From Lachnospiraceae bacterium G41 (GTDB lineage: Bacteria > Bacillota > Clostridia > Lachnospirales > Lachnospiraceae), in NCBI GenBank assembly GCA_900100245.1, contig FNEU01000013.1, forward strand, positions 1 to 64,000: 64,000 bases of DNA, in the 5' to 3' direction. This document shows positions 1-7,686 of this stretch, in pieces (positions within the stretch are counted from its first letter, which is position 1; every line of letters begins with the position of its first letter). The notes below the pieces were generated by a model. It had not been told where the DNA came from. It did not search any database and saw only the letters and a program-made list of their open reading frames with translations. A program made the translations under genes and the position numbers.

Positions 1-177
1 CATCAGATGTCCTTCTATTATCTCCACTCCCTTGTATGCACACAGTTGCTTGATTATGTCTCGCACACTTTCTTTGTATTGATTGTAAATTATTTTTCGC
101 CTATACTTTGGAGTGAACACTATGTGGTACTTACAAATCCATTTAGTGTGTGATAGACTATTTGCCTTATTGGCCAT
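1..177 (-). CDS. tnpA: IS200-family transposase TnpA, N-terminal part, cut by window edge
   Basis: Fifty-nine codons are visible, from an ATG at 177 to the left edge. The translation begins MANKANSLSHTKWICKYHIV and continues with FTPKYRRK, the opening of IS200/IS605-family Y1 transposases, which move single-stranded DNA by a HUH nuclease. The visible part ends at EGHLM, just before the expected HUH metal-binding motif, so the catalytic residues lie outside the window. The Shine-Dalgarno GAAGGTG sits inside the 3' arm of a long leader hairpin (181-241), as in known IS200 elements where translation is repressed. Whether the element is intact cannot be judged from here. Confidence 0.9.
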   Translation of the reverse strand, partial: MANKANSLSHTKWICKYHIVFTPKYRRKIIYNQYKESVRDIIKQLCAYKGVEIIEGHLM

Positions 178-180
178 TAA

Positions 181-241
181 AATCACCTTCCCTTCGCTAT
201 TTGTTTGGCTTGAACAACCTCATTATAGCGGAAAGGTGATT
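181..241 (-). promoter_or_regulatory. IS200 tnpA leader hairpin hiding the ribosome site
   Basis: AATCACCTTCCCTTCGCT (181-198) pairs imperfectly with AGCGGAAAGGTGATT (227-241). On the minus strand the 3' arm contains the GAAGGTG ribosome site of the transposase, 6 nt before its ATG. In IS200 a leader stem of this kind is known to block translation and to stop transcription entering from outside. T-runs flank the stem on both strands, so it may also terminate transcription. Confidence 0.75.
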
Positions 242-263
242 TTTTTGTATAACACACACCGCG

Positions 264-280
264 CACCCGCATAGCGGGTG
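264..280. repeat. Probable IS200 left-end recognition hairpin
   Basis: A perfect 7-bp stem, CACCCGC / GCGGGTG, with the 3-nt loop ATA lies upstream of tnpA, where IS200/IS605 elements carry the subterminal hairpin recognised by their transposase. The exact tip of the element cannot be fixed. By family layout it should fall within a few tens of bases to the right. Confidence 0.6.
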
Positions 281-291
281 GTTTATATTTC

Positions 292-306
292 GCACGCTTC
301 GCGAGC
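292..306. repeat. Core of an interspersed hairpin repeat next to the IS end
   Basis: GCACGCTTCGCGAGC is identical to the 15-nt core of the repeat at 29346-29370: a CGC/GCG stem closed by TTC, with unpaired A on both sides. The outer arms found in the other copies are missing here, so this may be a remnant or a coincidence beside the IS200 tip. Confidence 0.35.
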
Positions 307-331
307 TCAACAGGGTCACGACCCATAATAA

Positions 332-361
332 AAACGACGTGTTTAAAAAAACACACCGTTT
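332..361 (-). terminator. Rho-independent terminator after znuB
   Basis: Arms 332-344 and 349-361 form a 13-bp stem with two G-T wobble pairs and a 4-nt loop. Read on the minus strand, the stem is followed by TTTTTATT. It lies about 50 nt beyond the znuB stop and probably ends the ddh-lgt-znuACB transcript before the IS200 element. Confidence 0.7.
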
Positions 362-409
362 GAGAGTATAGCACCTGAAAAGTATTGGTGCAAGAAAAAA
401 TTATTTTAT

Positions 410-1261
410 TCAGTGTTTAACGAAAAACTTACCGATGATAACAAAGATAACAAAAACTATTACATTAATGCATACAACCGTCGCACCAATCGGCGTCGAA
501 AGAATGATGGATGCAATGATTCCCGATACCGCGCAGAAAACTCCGACAACGCCCGAAGCGATAACAACCGACAGGAAGCTTTTGAATATTCTCTCCGTCG
601 ATAAAACAGGGAATACAATAAGTGCCGAAATAAGAAGCGAACCGACAAGCTGCATGCTTAAAACTATAACAACCGCAATTATGATTGATAAAAGAATCTT
701 ATAAAGATTACATCTTATACCTGTTGCGGATGCAAAGCTTTCGTCAAAGGTAACGGAAAATATTCGATGATAAAAGACAACGAAGAATGCCACTACCACG
801 AGGGAAAGCACTATGCATAAAAAAACATCTCCCGTTGATAATGTCAGAATGGACATCGAGCCAAAGAGCGTCGAACACACATCTCCCGAGAGGTTTGCGG
901 TTCTTTTATTCGGAACAATATTTAAAAGAAGATAACCGAATGCAAGAGCTCCGACTGAAAGCATTGCTATCGCAGCATCGCCCTTAATCTTCTTTTTATC
1001 ATTTGAACCCATGAGAATAACCGCTACCAGAATAGTCACGGGAAGTACCAGTATCATTTTATCTGTAATGGAAAATACCGTTGCGATACAGAGTGCTCCG
1101 AATGCAACATGAGAAAGACCGTCTCCGATAAAAGACAGTCTCTTAAGTACAATGGTCGTTCCAAGAAGCGATGCGCAAAGTGCAATTAACGTTCCTACTA
1201 TCAAAGCATTTCTTACCATGGAACGAGACAGATATTCAGCCAGTATAGTTAAAACAGACAT
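410..1261 (-). CDS. znuB: Zinc/manganese ABC transporter permease (ABC-3 family)
   Basis: This is a 283-residue membrane protein with about eight hydrophobic segments, the usual size for ABC-3 permeases that carry zinc or manganese across the membrane. The family's early region is visible (GTTIVLKRLSFIGDGLSHVAFG, residues about 34-55), as is a late SMQLVGSLLISALIVFPVLS segment that contacts the ATPase. Its start overlaps the ATPase gene by 13 nt, with AAGGAG 8 nt upstream of the ATG, so the two are translated together. It is the last gene of the znuA-znuC-znuB run. Metal specificity cannot be read from the permease, and zinc is inferred from the ZnuA-like partner. Confidence 0.88.
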   Translation of the reverse strand: MSVLTILAEYLSRSMVRNALIVGTLIALCASLLGTTIVLKRLSFIGDGLSHVAFGALCIATVFSITDKMILVLPVTILVAVILMGSNDKKKIKGDAAIAMLSVGALAFGYLLLNIVPNKRTANLSGDVCSTLFGSMSILTLSTGDVFLCIVLSLVVVAFFVVFYHRIFSVTFDESFASATGIRCNLYKILLSIIIAVVIVLSMQLVGSLLISALIVFPVLSTERIFKSFLSVVIASGVVGVFCAVSGIIASIILSTPIGATVVCINVIVFVIFVIIGKFFVKH

Positions 1262-1938
1262 CCGCCGTTCTCCTTAATAAATTCATGCTTGGTACAGAAT
1301 ACGCATTTTTCTTTGCCGATATGCAAAATGTGTGTTGCATATTTTTTAGCAGCTTCCAAATCATGCGATACCATTATTATTGTTATCTTTTCTTCTTTGT
1401 TGATTTTGTAAATGAGTGCATAGAGCTGTTCCTGAGCGTAAGGATCAAGACCTGCTACAGGCTCGTCTAAAAGAAGTGCCTTTCCTGTGGCGCAGAGCGC
1501 TCTCGCAAGCAGAACTCTTTGCTGCTGTCCGCCGGAGAGTTCGGGATAAGAGCGTTTTGCCAGATCGGTTATTTCAAGTTTTCTCATGGCTTCCATTGCC
1601 ATGTTCTTTTCTTTTTTACCAAAAAACGGACGCCATCCCAATCCGTTCAGGCATCCAGAAAGTACTATTTCATATACGGTAGCGGGAAAATCTCTCTGGA
1701 TAAAAGTCTGCTGGGGAAGATAACCGATTTCTTTCTGCTTGAGATTGTCACCGTATACTATACTTCCGCCCATGACTTTTTCGAGTCCCAAAATACACTT
1801 CATCAGTGTGGATTTGCCCGATCCGTTTTCTCCGACAATATAAAGGTAATCACCTTCGTTGATTTCAAAATTGATATTGTCGGCAACTATTCTTTTTTCA
1901 TATCCGACAGAAACGTCGACACCTTTAATCTGTGCCAT
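1249..1938 (-). CDS. znuC: Zinc ABC transporter ATP-binding protein
   Basis: This 229-residue ABC ATPase powers the neighbouring permease. Visible motifs in order are Walker A GENGSGKST (about residues 36-44), the Q-loop region at GYLPQQ, signature LSGGQQQR (about 135), Walker B ALLLDEPVAGLDP and the switch histidine in IMVSHD. Length is normal for ZnuC/TroB-type ATPases. It sits 7 nt after the binding-protein gene and overlaps the permease gene, giving the order binding protein-ATPase-permease. The C-terminus carries CVFCTKHEFI, a small cysteine/histidine cluster of unknown meaning. Confidence 0.9.
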   Translation of the reverse strand: MAQIKGVDVSVGYEKRIVADNINFEINEGDYLYIVGENGSGKSTLMKCILGLEKVMGGSIVYGDNLKQKEIGYLPQQTFIQRDFPATVYEIVLSGCLNGLGWRPFFGKKEKNMAMEAMRKLEITDLAKRSYPELSGGQQQRVLLARALCATGKALLLDEPVAGLDPYAQEQLYALIYKINKEEKITIIMVSHDLEAAKKYATHILHIGKEKCVFCTKHEFIKENGGCLF

Positions 1939-1945
1939 ATAAATC

Positions 1946-2902
1946 CTATTCCTGTTTTAATGCATCAAGATTACTCTTCATCAGAGAATAATATGATGCA
2001 CCCTCTTCTATTCTCTTTAAACTTACACACTGAATCGAATCGAGGGTAACTGTTTTCGCGTCCTTACCCGACTGTTCTATTACAGTATCAGCAAGTTCTT
2101 TATCTCCGCTTTCTGTGATGTAAATCACATTCTCGTCTGAGTTTCCAAGGCATTCGGAAAGTTCAACCACGGGAGCAAACGAAAGATTACTCTCGCTGCT
2201 GCAGCCCGGAAACGCTGCCATGTAACTAAAACCGTAATCCTCTGCCAAATATCTGAAAGGAAATCTGTCAGCTATTATAAGCGTGCGCGGATTAGCATTA
2301 AAATATTCTTCGTATTCTTTATCAAGTTCGGAAAGCTTTTCTTTATATGAAATTAAGTTTCCTGATATTTTATCCGGGTTAGAAGTTTTATCCTTAAGGG
2401 CATTTCCGATAACGTCCACACATTTAATACTTCTTTTAAGAGAAAGCCATATGTGTTCATCGTACGCTTCTTCTTCCTCTTCTTCCTGGGCAACAACTAT
2501 GCCCTCATCGTTTTCAAGGAGAATATCTGAAGCGATTTCATCCATGAGACAGATGTCCGTTCTTTTATCACTCGGATGTTTTTCGGAATATTCCTTAGCC
2601 CATTCTTCTGACTCACCGCCGATGTAAATAAAAACATCGCAGTCCTCTATATCGACCAAATCTTTTACGGTGGGCTGATACGAATGCATATCCGTACCGT
2701 CATCCTCTAAAAGAATTACTTCAATATCGTCGCATTCTTTTATGATTTCTTTGGTCCAGTCATATATGGGGAAAACCGTACAGACAACAGTAATTTTGTT
2801 ATCCGCTTTTCCCGATACTTCACAACCGGTTAAGAAAGCTAAAAGAGCGGCGAAAAGAATTATTGTCTTTATAAATAAACTTTTATTCCTGTTTTTCTTC
2901 AT
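1946..2902 (-). CDS. znuA: Zinc-binding lipoprotein of ABC transporter (ZnuA/TroA family)
   Basis: This 318-residue cluster A-I metal-binding protein starts with a lipoprotein signal ending LTGC at about residue 27. The family pattern is present: CTVFPIYDWTKEI, a first metal histidine in DMHSYQPTVKDL, and DEHIWLSLK, the counterpart of the usual D-x-H-x-W-L-S motif. In place of the histidine-rich loop common in ZnuA there is a run of glutamates, EEEEEEAYDEH. The gene overlaps the end of lgt by 20 nt, so it is probably coupled to it. Zinc is the likeliest substrate; manganese cannot be excluded. Confidence 0.85.
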   Translation of the reverse strand: MKKNRNKSLFIKTIILFAALLAFLTGCEVSGKADNKITVVCTVFPIYDWTKEIIKECDDIEVILLEDDGTDMHSYQPTVKDLVDIEDCDVFIYIGGESEEWAKEYSEKHPSDKRTDICLMDEIASDILLENDEGIVVAQEEEEEEAYDEHIWLSLKRSIKCVDVIGNALKDKTSNPDKISGNLISYKEKLSELDKEYEEYFNANPRTLIIADRFPFRYLAEDYGFSYMAAFPGCSSESNLSFAPVVELSECLGNSDENVIYITESGDKELADTVIEQSGKDAKTVTLDSIQCVSLKRIEEGASYYSLMKSNLDALKQE

Positions 2903-3695
2903 CTTCCTTAACTTCTTCTTTTGTCTTGCTTTCCTTGGGCAGATTGATTATAACGGCTGCTCCGATTGCAACAGGTAAAACAAGAAGTGAAATAAACTGG
3001 GATGTGGATAATGTACCGCTGCCTAAGTTAAGCGCACCTCTCGGGTCTGCTCTGAAAAACTCAACGATGAATCTTCCGATTGCATAAAGTATTACGTAAA
3101 GTACGCAAATGTTTCCTTTCTTTTTGATTTTCATCGAAAGCAAAAGAAGGATACCGCAAATTGCGAAATCGCCTGCTGCTGAGAAAAGCTGTGTGGGCCA
3201 TACCTTAATGCCTGCCATCGCATGAGGCGAAGGGAAAGTAACGCCAAGGAAAGAATCTGTCGGTCCGCCGTAGCAGCAGCCTGCGAGGAAACATCCTACA
3301 CGTCCGAATCCCTGTATCATTGCTATAAAAGGAATTACAAAGTCAAGATATTCGAGCGCATTGATCTTTTTAATCTTAGCGTATATAAGAATTGCAGCAA
3401 AACCGAATATGATTCCGCCGTAAGCTACAAAGCCTGAGAAAATCTCAGGGAAGCCGATAACGTTCTTCGGATTGGTGAAAAGTTCCTTGTAGCTTACTAT
3501 GATATAAAGAATCTTAGCGCCAAGGAAGCCGGCAATAACACCGACAAGTCCGATATCCGTGATCACGTCTCCGTCCATATTTTTCTTTTTAGCTCTTAAA
3601 AGACAAAGACCCATGGCAATGATAAAACCTAAGGCTATCATTACCGAATATCCGTGAAGAGTAAATTTTCCTATAGTTAATAAATCGTTATGCAT
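2883..3695 (-). CDS. lgt: Prolipoprotein diacylglyceryl transferase
   Basis: Lgt moves a diacylglyceryl group from phosphatidylglycerol onto the lipobox cysteine of prolipoproteins at the membrane. The 270-residue protein has about seven hydrophobic segments. The Lgt signature region appears as GRVGCFLAGCCYGG, a cysteine-rich variant frequent in Firmicutes, followed late by YAIGRFIVEFFRADPRG with the conserved R-E-R pattern. The C-terminus is charged (KESKTKEEVKEDEEKQE). It lies 27 nt after ddh and overlaps znuA, so it is mid-operon. At least six lipoproteins in this window would be its substrates. Confidence 0.88.
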   Translation of the reverse strand: MHNDLLTIGKFTLHGYSVMIALGFIIAMGLCLLRAKKKNMDGDVITDIGLVGVIAGFLGAKILYIIVSYKELFTNPKNVIGFPEIFSGFVAYGGIIFGFAAILIYAKIKKINALEYLDFVIPFIAMIQGFGRVGCFLAGCCYGGPTDSFLGVTFPSPHAMAGIKVWPTQLFSAAGDFAICGILLLLSMKIKKKGNICVLYVILYAIGRFIVEFFRADPRGALNLGSGTLSTSQFISLLVLPVAIGAAVIINLPKESKTKEEVKEDEEKQE

Positions 3696-3722
3696 AATCT
3701 TTTTTCTTTCTTTTTTCTTTAA

Positions 3723-4709
3723 TTAAAGAAGTGTCTTTCTTAATTCTGCGCCCTCTTTTTCCATAAGGAGTGCGGGTGCAACATCAAATATTGTCTTGCA
3801 GCCGAAATCTTTTTTATTTGCAAGTCTGTATGCTGCTCTTGCGTATGCAGTAAGAACGCATGCTGTGAACTCGGGGTTTGATTCAAGCTTAAGTGAGAAT
3901 TCCATCATATGATTGGTCTCTTCGTTCCAGCCTGTCTTGCCGCTTCTTAAAACAAATCCGCCGTGAGGAATGCCTGAATGGTTGGCATTGAATTCTTCCT
4001 CGCTGATGAAGTGTACTGTTGTATCATAATCTGCGAAGTAGTTGGGCATTGTAACGATTTCCTGCTCAACAGCCTTTGCGTCTGCGCCTTCTTCAAGAAC
4101 TACGAAGCACTCTCTTGTGTGTTTCTGTCTTGTGGTAAGCTCAGGATTTTCACCGTTTCTTACACTTTCAAGTGCCGACTCAACGGGGATTGTGTACTGC
4201 TTTGCATTCTTAACGCCTTTGATACGTCTTACAGCGTCCGAATGTCCCTGGCTTACGCCCTTGCCCCAGAATGTATAATCCTTGCCGTTTGTAAGGATTG
4301 CATTGCCGATAAGTCTGTTAAGTGAGAAGAGACCGGGATCCCAACCGATTGAAATGATGGAAACCTTTTCGTTCTCAAGACATACCTTATTAACATTCTC
4401 GAAATGCTCGGGAATCTTTGCATGTGTATCAAATGAATCTATACAGTTGAAGTACTTTGAATACTCCGGAGTCTGCTTAGGCAAATCTGTAGCTGAACCG
4501 CCACAGATGATTGCTACATCTATTTTATCCTTCCAGTCAGCGATATCTGCAACATTAACAACCTTTGCGCTTTCTGTAAGAATCTTTACACTGTCGGGGT
4601 CTCTTCTTGTGAATACTGCAACAAGTTCCATATCCTTGTTCTGCTTGATTGCACACTCAACTCCGCGACCTAAATTACCGTAACCTATAATACCTATTCT
4701 GATGCTCAT
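3723..4709 (-). CDS. ddh: meso-Diaminopimelate D-dehydrogenase
   Basis: This 328-residue NADPH-dependent enzyme interconverts tetrahydrodipicolinate, ammonia and meso-diaminopimelate, a one-step route to the peptidoglycan/lysine precursor. The N-terminal Rossmann motif is IGIIGYGNLGRGVE, followed by VFTRRDPDSVK, which fits NADP binding. The middle section WDPGLFSLNRL and FWGKGVSQGHSDAVRRIKGV is characteristic of Ddh, and length matches the family. The gene has its own promoter (4743-4771) and AGGAGG. It heads an apparent operon with lgt and znuACB. Confidence 0.93.
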   Translation of the reverse strand: MSIRIGIIGYGNLGRGVECAIKQNKDMELVAVFTRRDPDSVKILTESAKVVNVADIADWKDKIDVAIICGGSATDLPKQTPEYSKYFNCIDSFDTHAKIPEHFENVNKVCLENEKVSIISIGWDPGLFSLNRLIGNAILTNGKDYTFWGKGVSQGHSDAVRRIKGVKNAKQYTIPVESALESVRNGENPELTTRQKHTRECFVVLEEGADAKAVEQEIVTMPNYFADYDTTVHFISEEEFNANHSGIPHGGFVLRSGKTGWNEETNHMMEFSLKLESNPEFTACVLTAYARAAYRLANKKDFGCKTIFDVAPALLMEKEGAELRKTLL

Positions 4710-4742
4710 AAATAAAGCCTCCTTTAAAATACATACGAGTAC

Positions 4743-4771
4743 ATTATATTTTTATTTGTTTTTTTATGCAA
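4743..4771 (-). promoter_or_regulatory. SigA-type promoter upstream of ddh
   Basis: On the minus strand TTGCAT (4766-4771), a 17-nt spacer and TATAAT (4743-4748) precede the ddh ATG by about 35 nt. No terminator separates ddh from lgt and znuACB, so this is probably the promoter of the five-gene unit. No clear Zur-type palindrome is visible around it. Confidence 0.65.
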
Positions 4772-4774
4772 TTA

Positions 4775-5782
4775 TTATTTTTTATAAGAGGCTTCAAGGC
4801 CCTTTTTTACGGCAAATCTTATTTCGTCGGTATCTTTTCCAAATCTCGTATCGTTAATATTTCCAGCTTCGTCCCTCGTGGAGATTGAGATAGTATATAC
4901 ACCATCTTTTACGAATAAATCATTGCTGAAAATATATGTATAGGTATAGCCTGTTTCGTCCTTTCTCTCTTCTACGTAGTAATCCGTACTGTTTTTAAGC
5001 TCAATCACTCTGGCATTTGCGGCAAAAAGAATTCTGGCATTCTCGATATCAACCTTACTTAAATTCTTTTCCGTAATCGTGAAATCTTTTATTTCTTCCG
5101 TTACCGTACCGATGATTTCTTTGTTTTTATCACCAAATTCAAAAGTCGAGCCATTTCTGTTGATCATAAAAGAAATAATCCGCTCACACTCATTTCCCGC
5201 TTTGTCCGAAAGAAAAACATTAAGCGTATAGTAATCGTCCCTAAAAGAAGAAGCATCAAATATGTTTATGCTATTCTCGTTTTCTGTAAAAAAGTATTTG
5301 TATTCATCTTTGCTGTTTCGCCCTGTGATTCTCACATAAGATTTTTTTGTATCAAGCCATTCATCTATAGCGATAATACTTACATTCAATTCGCCGTTTA
5401 TAACCTGCCCTTCCTTTATGCCTACGGTTATTTCTTCGGGCGCTGTATAATCCTGAATATAAACATCACTTTTATAAGTACTTTCGTTTCCTGCGGCATC
5501 TTTTATACTTATATGGAAACTGTCCTTCCCTTCCTTGAAAACATATTCCTTTTTTATTTCTCCGACCATTTTGTTGTCAGATATAATCACTGTCGCTTTC
5601 CTGACCTTTGAAGTAAACTCCTGTTCATCATCGGTTATTTCGACTTTTATTGTTGGTGGGATCGTATCCTTTTCTTCACATAAAACCTGTATATGCAATA
5701 AGAAGCAAAGACAAAATATTAAAAACAAAAAAGTTGTCGCACGAAAAACGCATTTAGTTTTATGATACTTTTTTCTTTTCAT
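4775..5782 (-). CDS. Exported protein with bacterial Ig-like repeats
   Basis: Unrecognised beyond domain type. The 335-residue protein has a basic start and a hydrophobic segment (about residues 13-33) that looks like a signal peptide or anchor. Then come repeated beta-rich units: one opens DTIPPTIKVEI (about 39), the next DYTAPEEITVGI (about 109), and each has a D-x-AGN tail (IKDAAGNES, LSDKAGNEC, TRDEAGN). This pattern is typical of bacterial Ig-like surface domains. Its start overlaps the small membrane protein upstream by 23 nt, tying it to the kinase operon. It could be a ligand, a partner or a substrate of that kinase's outer domain. Confidence 0.6.
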   Translation of the reverse strand: MKRKKYHKTKCVFRATTFLFLIFCLCFLLHIQVLCEEKDTIPPTIKVEITDDEQEFTSKVRKATVIISDNKMVGEIKKEYVFKEGKDSFHISIKDAAGNESTYKSDVYIQDYTAPEEITVGIKEGQVINGELNVSIIAIDEWLDTKKSYVRITGRNSKDEYKYFFTENENSINIFDASSFRDDYYTLNVFLSDKAGNECERIISFMINRNGSTFEFGDKNKEIIGTVTEEIKDFTITEKNLSKVDIENARILFAANARVIELKNSTDYYVEERKDETGYTYTYIFSNDLFVKDGVYTISISTRDEAGNINDTRFGKDTDEIRFAVKKGLEASYKK

Positions 5783-5948
5783 TCTTCGCTCTCCTGTTTA
5801 ACTTTTTAATCTTCAAGAGTTTCAAAAAAGCCTTCGCACTTTTCTCATAAAAGAAGCTATATGCAAATAGAAACGCAGAAACAAAAGAAAGCGCAATAAA
5901 GAAAAGTTCTATAAAATCAATATTCTCGCTCAAAATATTTTTCAACAT
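5760..5948 (-). CDS. Small single-pass membrane protein in kinase operon
   Basis: This 62-residue protein has one hydrophobic segment (about residues 11-33, FIELFFIALSFVSAFLFAY) and a lysine/arginine-rich cytoplasmic tail. I do not recognise a family. I chose the ATG at 5948 over an in-frame TTG at 5954 because GGAGAG then sits at normal spacing. It overlaps the kinase gene's end by 32 nt and the next gene's start by 23 nt, so the three are almost certainly one translationally coupled unit. Confidence 0.6.
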   Translation of the reverse strand: MLKNILSENIDFIELFFIALSFVSAFLFAYSFFYEKSAKAFLKLLKIKKLNRRAKNEKKKVS

Positions 5949-7500
5949 AATCAAGCTCTCCTTTCGCTTCTTTTATCCTTTTTAAAATTCCTTCTTTTTC
6001 TTTTTCAAATTTCCTACCGCCGTTTTCTTCGTTTAAGATTTTTTCGATAACCTCAAGTTTATTATTCATTTCATCAATGCTTATTCCTTCCCTGTAAAAG
6101 TCCGCACCGTATGCAAGGATTGAATCTGCGAATAACGAATAAACTTCTATTCTTACAACACCTTCTTTTTGGGATACATCGTTTAATATTTCACTTAAAT
6201 CGGAATAATATTTTGCATACATCCCGGCATCCTTCCCTTCTAAAATCATCATCTGTATTTCCGATAAAAAATGACCGATTCTTGCATAAACATCTCTGTC
6301 TCTTTCATCAACTGATGCTTTGTCAAACCAGTATGTCGCCCGAATATAGTTTTCATTTTCATCATTAAGATCTTTTTGAATGTAATTATCATTTTCATCA
6401 TTCATGTCTTTGTAATAAAATAGATAAATCCGTCCGATACTCTCGCATATTGTTTTTAAATCGTTCTCTTTTAATTTCTTTTCATCTCTTTCGAGTAGTT
6501 TTTCAATTTCCTTGCTTTCAAAATCATCGAAAACATAATCGTTTTTATATTCATCCAAAAGACGTAAATACCATTCACTGCACGGTTCTTTTTCTATAAG
6601 TTTTAAAAGATTTTCTTTTCTTTCATTTGAATCAGGTGAATCACATGCGCCCTTAACAAGAGCTTCATAATCCAATCTTTTCGACTTAACTTTCGTGCAT
6701 AGAAAAATGCCTGTTATTGATACAAAAAACATAAGTAAAAAGAAAAGATTTTTTCCCACAATCCTCTTTAATCTTTTCACTTCTTTTTCATTTACATTTT
6801 TAATTTTTTTTAATGCTTTAAGCGCAGTATCCGCACTTTTATATCTTTCATTCGGATTAGTTTTAAGACACCTGTTTATAAATAGAACCATTCCGGGCGA
6901 GGGTTCTTTTTTTAATATGTATTTAAGTGTCGCACCAAAAGAATAAATATCTCCCGCAACACCCGCATCTTTTCCGATAAGCTGTTCAGGTGGTGCAAAG
7001 TTTTTGCTTGCCATATTGTTTTCTGATTTCTCAAATGAAAAAGAAATACCAAAATCAATTAACTTAATTTCGTTATTGTTCGTAAGCATAATATTCGACG
7101 GTTTTAAGTCACGGTAAAGTATCTTTTTAGAATGAAGAAATATGAGACAGTCAAGAATTGTATTACCTATTTTAATAGCTTCACTTTCACTGAAACCTCC
7201 GTACTTTTTCACATATTCTTCAAGATTTAAACCGTCAATTAAATCCATCACAACGCAGTATGAATTTTCGGTTCTTAAAATATCCACGATTCGAGGCAGT
7301 GCAGGGTGATTTACATTTTTTAAAACAAAAGCTTCGGCGTATCCCGCGTTTAGAAAGGTCGCATCTTTTAGGAGAATTTCTTTCATCGCAAGGTATGTTC
7401 CGACACGCATATCCTTAACCTTATATACTCTGGACATACCGCCGCTTCCGATAATACTTTCAACCCTGTATCTGCCGATAAGTTCACCATTTTTAACCAT
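5917..7500 (-). CDS. Membrane Ser/Thr protein kinase with extracellular domain
   Basis: This 527-residue protein has an N-terminal Hanks-type kinase: glycine loop IGSGGMSRV (about 17-25), catalytic lysine K40 in AMKE, catalytic loop YRDLKPSN (129-136) and DFG (149-151). The usual HRD histidine is tyrosine here. A transmembrane segment follows (about 251-269), then about 255 outer residues that are acidic and helix-like, without PASTA repeats. It contains a near-duplicate DMNDENDNYIQKDLNDENENYI stretch. It is therefore not a typical PrkC. The first gene of the three-gene module, it has GAGGA upstream of the ATG. The signal sensed is unknown. Confidence 0.85.
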   Translation of the reverse strand: MVKNGELIGRYRVESIIGSGGMSRVYKVKDMRVGTYLAMKEILLKDATFLNAGYAEAFVLKNVNHPALPRIVDILRTENSYCVVMDLIDGLNLEEYVKKYGGFSESEAIKIGNTILDCLIFLHSKKILYRDLKPSNIMLTNNNEIKLIDFGISFSFEKSENNMASKNFAPPEQLIGKDAGVAGDIYSFGATLKYILKKEPSPGMVLFINRCLKTNPNERYKSADTALKALKKIKNVNEKEVKRLKRIVGKNLFFLLMFFVSITGIFLCTKVKSKRLDYEALVKGACDSPDSNERKENLLKLIEKEPCSEWYLRLLDEYKNDYVFDDFESKEIEKLLERDEKKLKENDLKTICESIGRIYLFYYKDMNDENDNYIQKDLNDENENYIRATYWFDKASVDERDRDVYARIGHFLSEIQMMILEGKDAGMYAKYYSDLSEILNDVSQKEGVVRIEVYSLFADSILAYGADFYREGISIDEMNNKLEVIEKILNEENGGRKFEKEKEGILKRIKEAKGELDYVEKYFEREY

Positions 7501-7583
7501 AGTTTTATCCTCTAAATTCCGACAGATTAAATTGTTTAAATGGGAAAAAATAAGATATGCTTTTTGTTAAAGAATCAATCAGA

Positions 7584-7608
7584 GCCAGGCACCCTTCGGG
7601 AGCCGGAC
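7584..7608. repeat. Interspersed covarying hairpin repeat, copy 1
   Basis: The order is GCC-A-GGC-A-CCC-TTC-GGG-A-GCC-G-GAC. CCC pairs with GGG and GGC with GCC, with unpaired A facing A between them. The same plan with different, compensating stem bases occurs at 29346 and 56385. It lies between the kinase gene start and the terminator of the DHH gene. Confidence 0.65.
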
Positions 7609-7616
7609 ACCGAAAC

Positions 7617-7648
7617 CAAAAAGCGCCACAACTCTTCGTTGTGACGCT
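7617..7648 (-). terminator. Terminator after the DHH phosphoesterase gene
   Basis: AGCGCCACAA (7622-7631) pairs with TTGTGACGCT (7639-7648) with one mismatch. On the minus strand it is followed by a T-run (TTTTTGG). It lies about 40 nt beyond the stop at 7687. Confidence 0.75.
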
Positions 7649-7686
7649 AATTTTACTCTTAAAAAATTAATTTGTAAATAATGTTT

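Noticed and set aside
183-374. A 63-codon minus-strand open frame beside tnpA
   Set aside because: It runs through the IS200 leader stem, the left-end hairpin and the znu terminator. Its sequence resembles no family and is explained by those structures.
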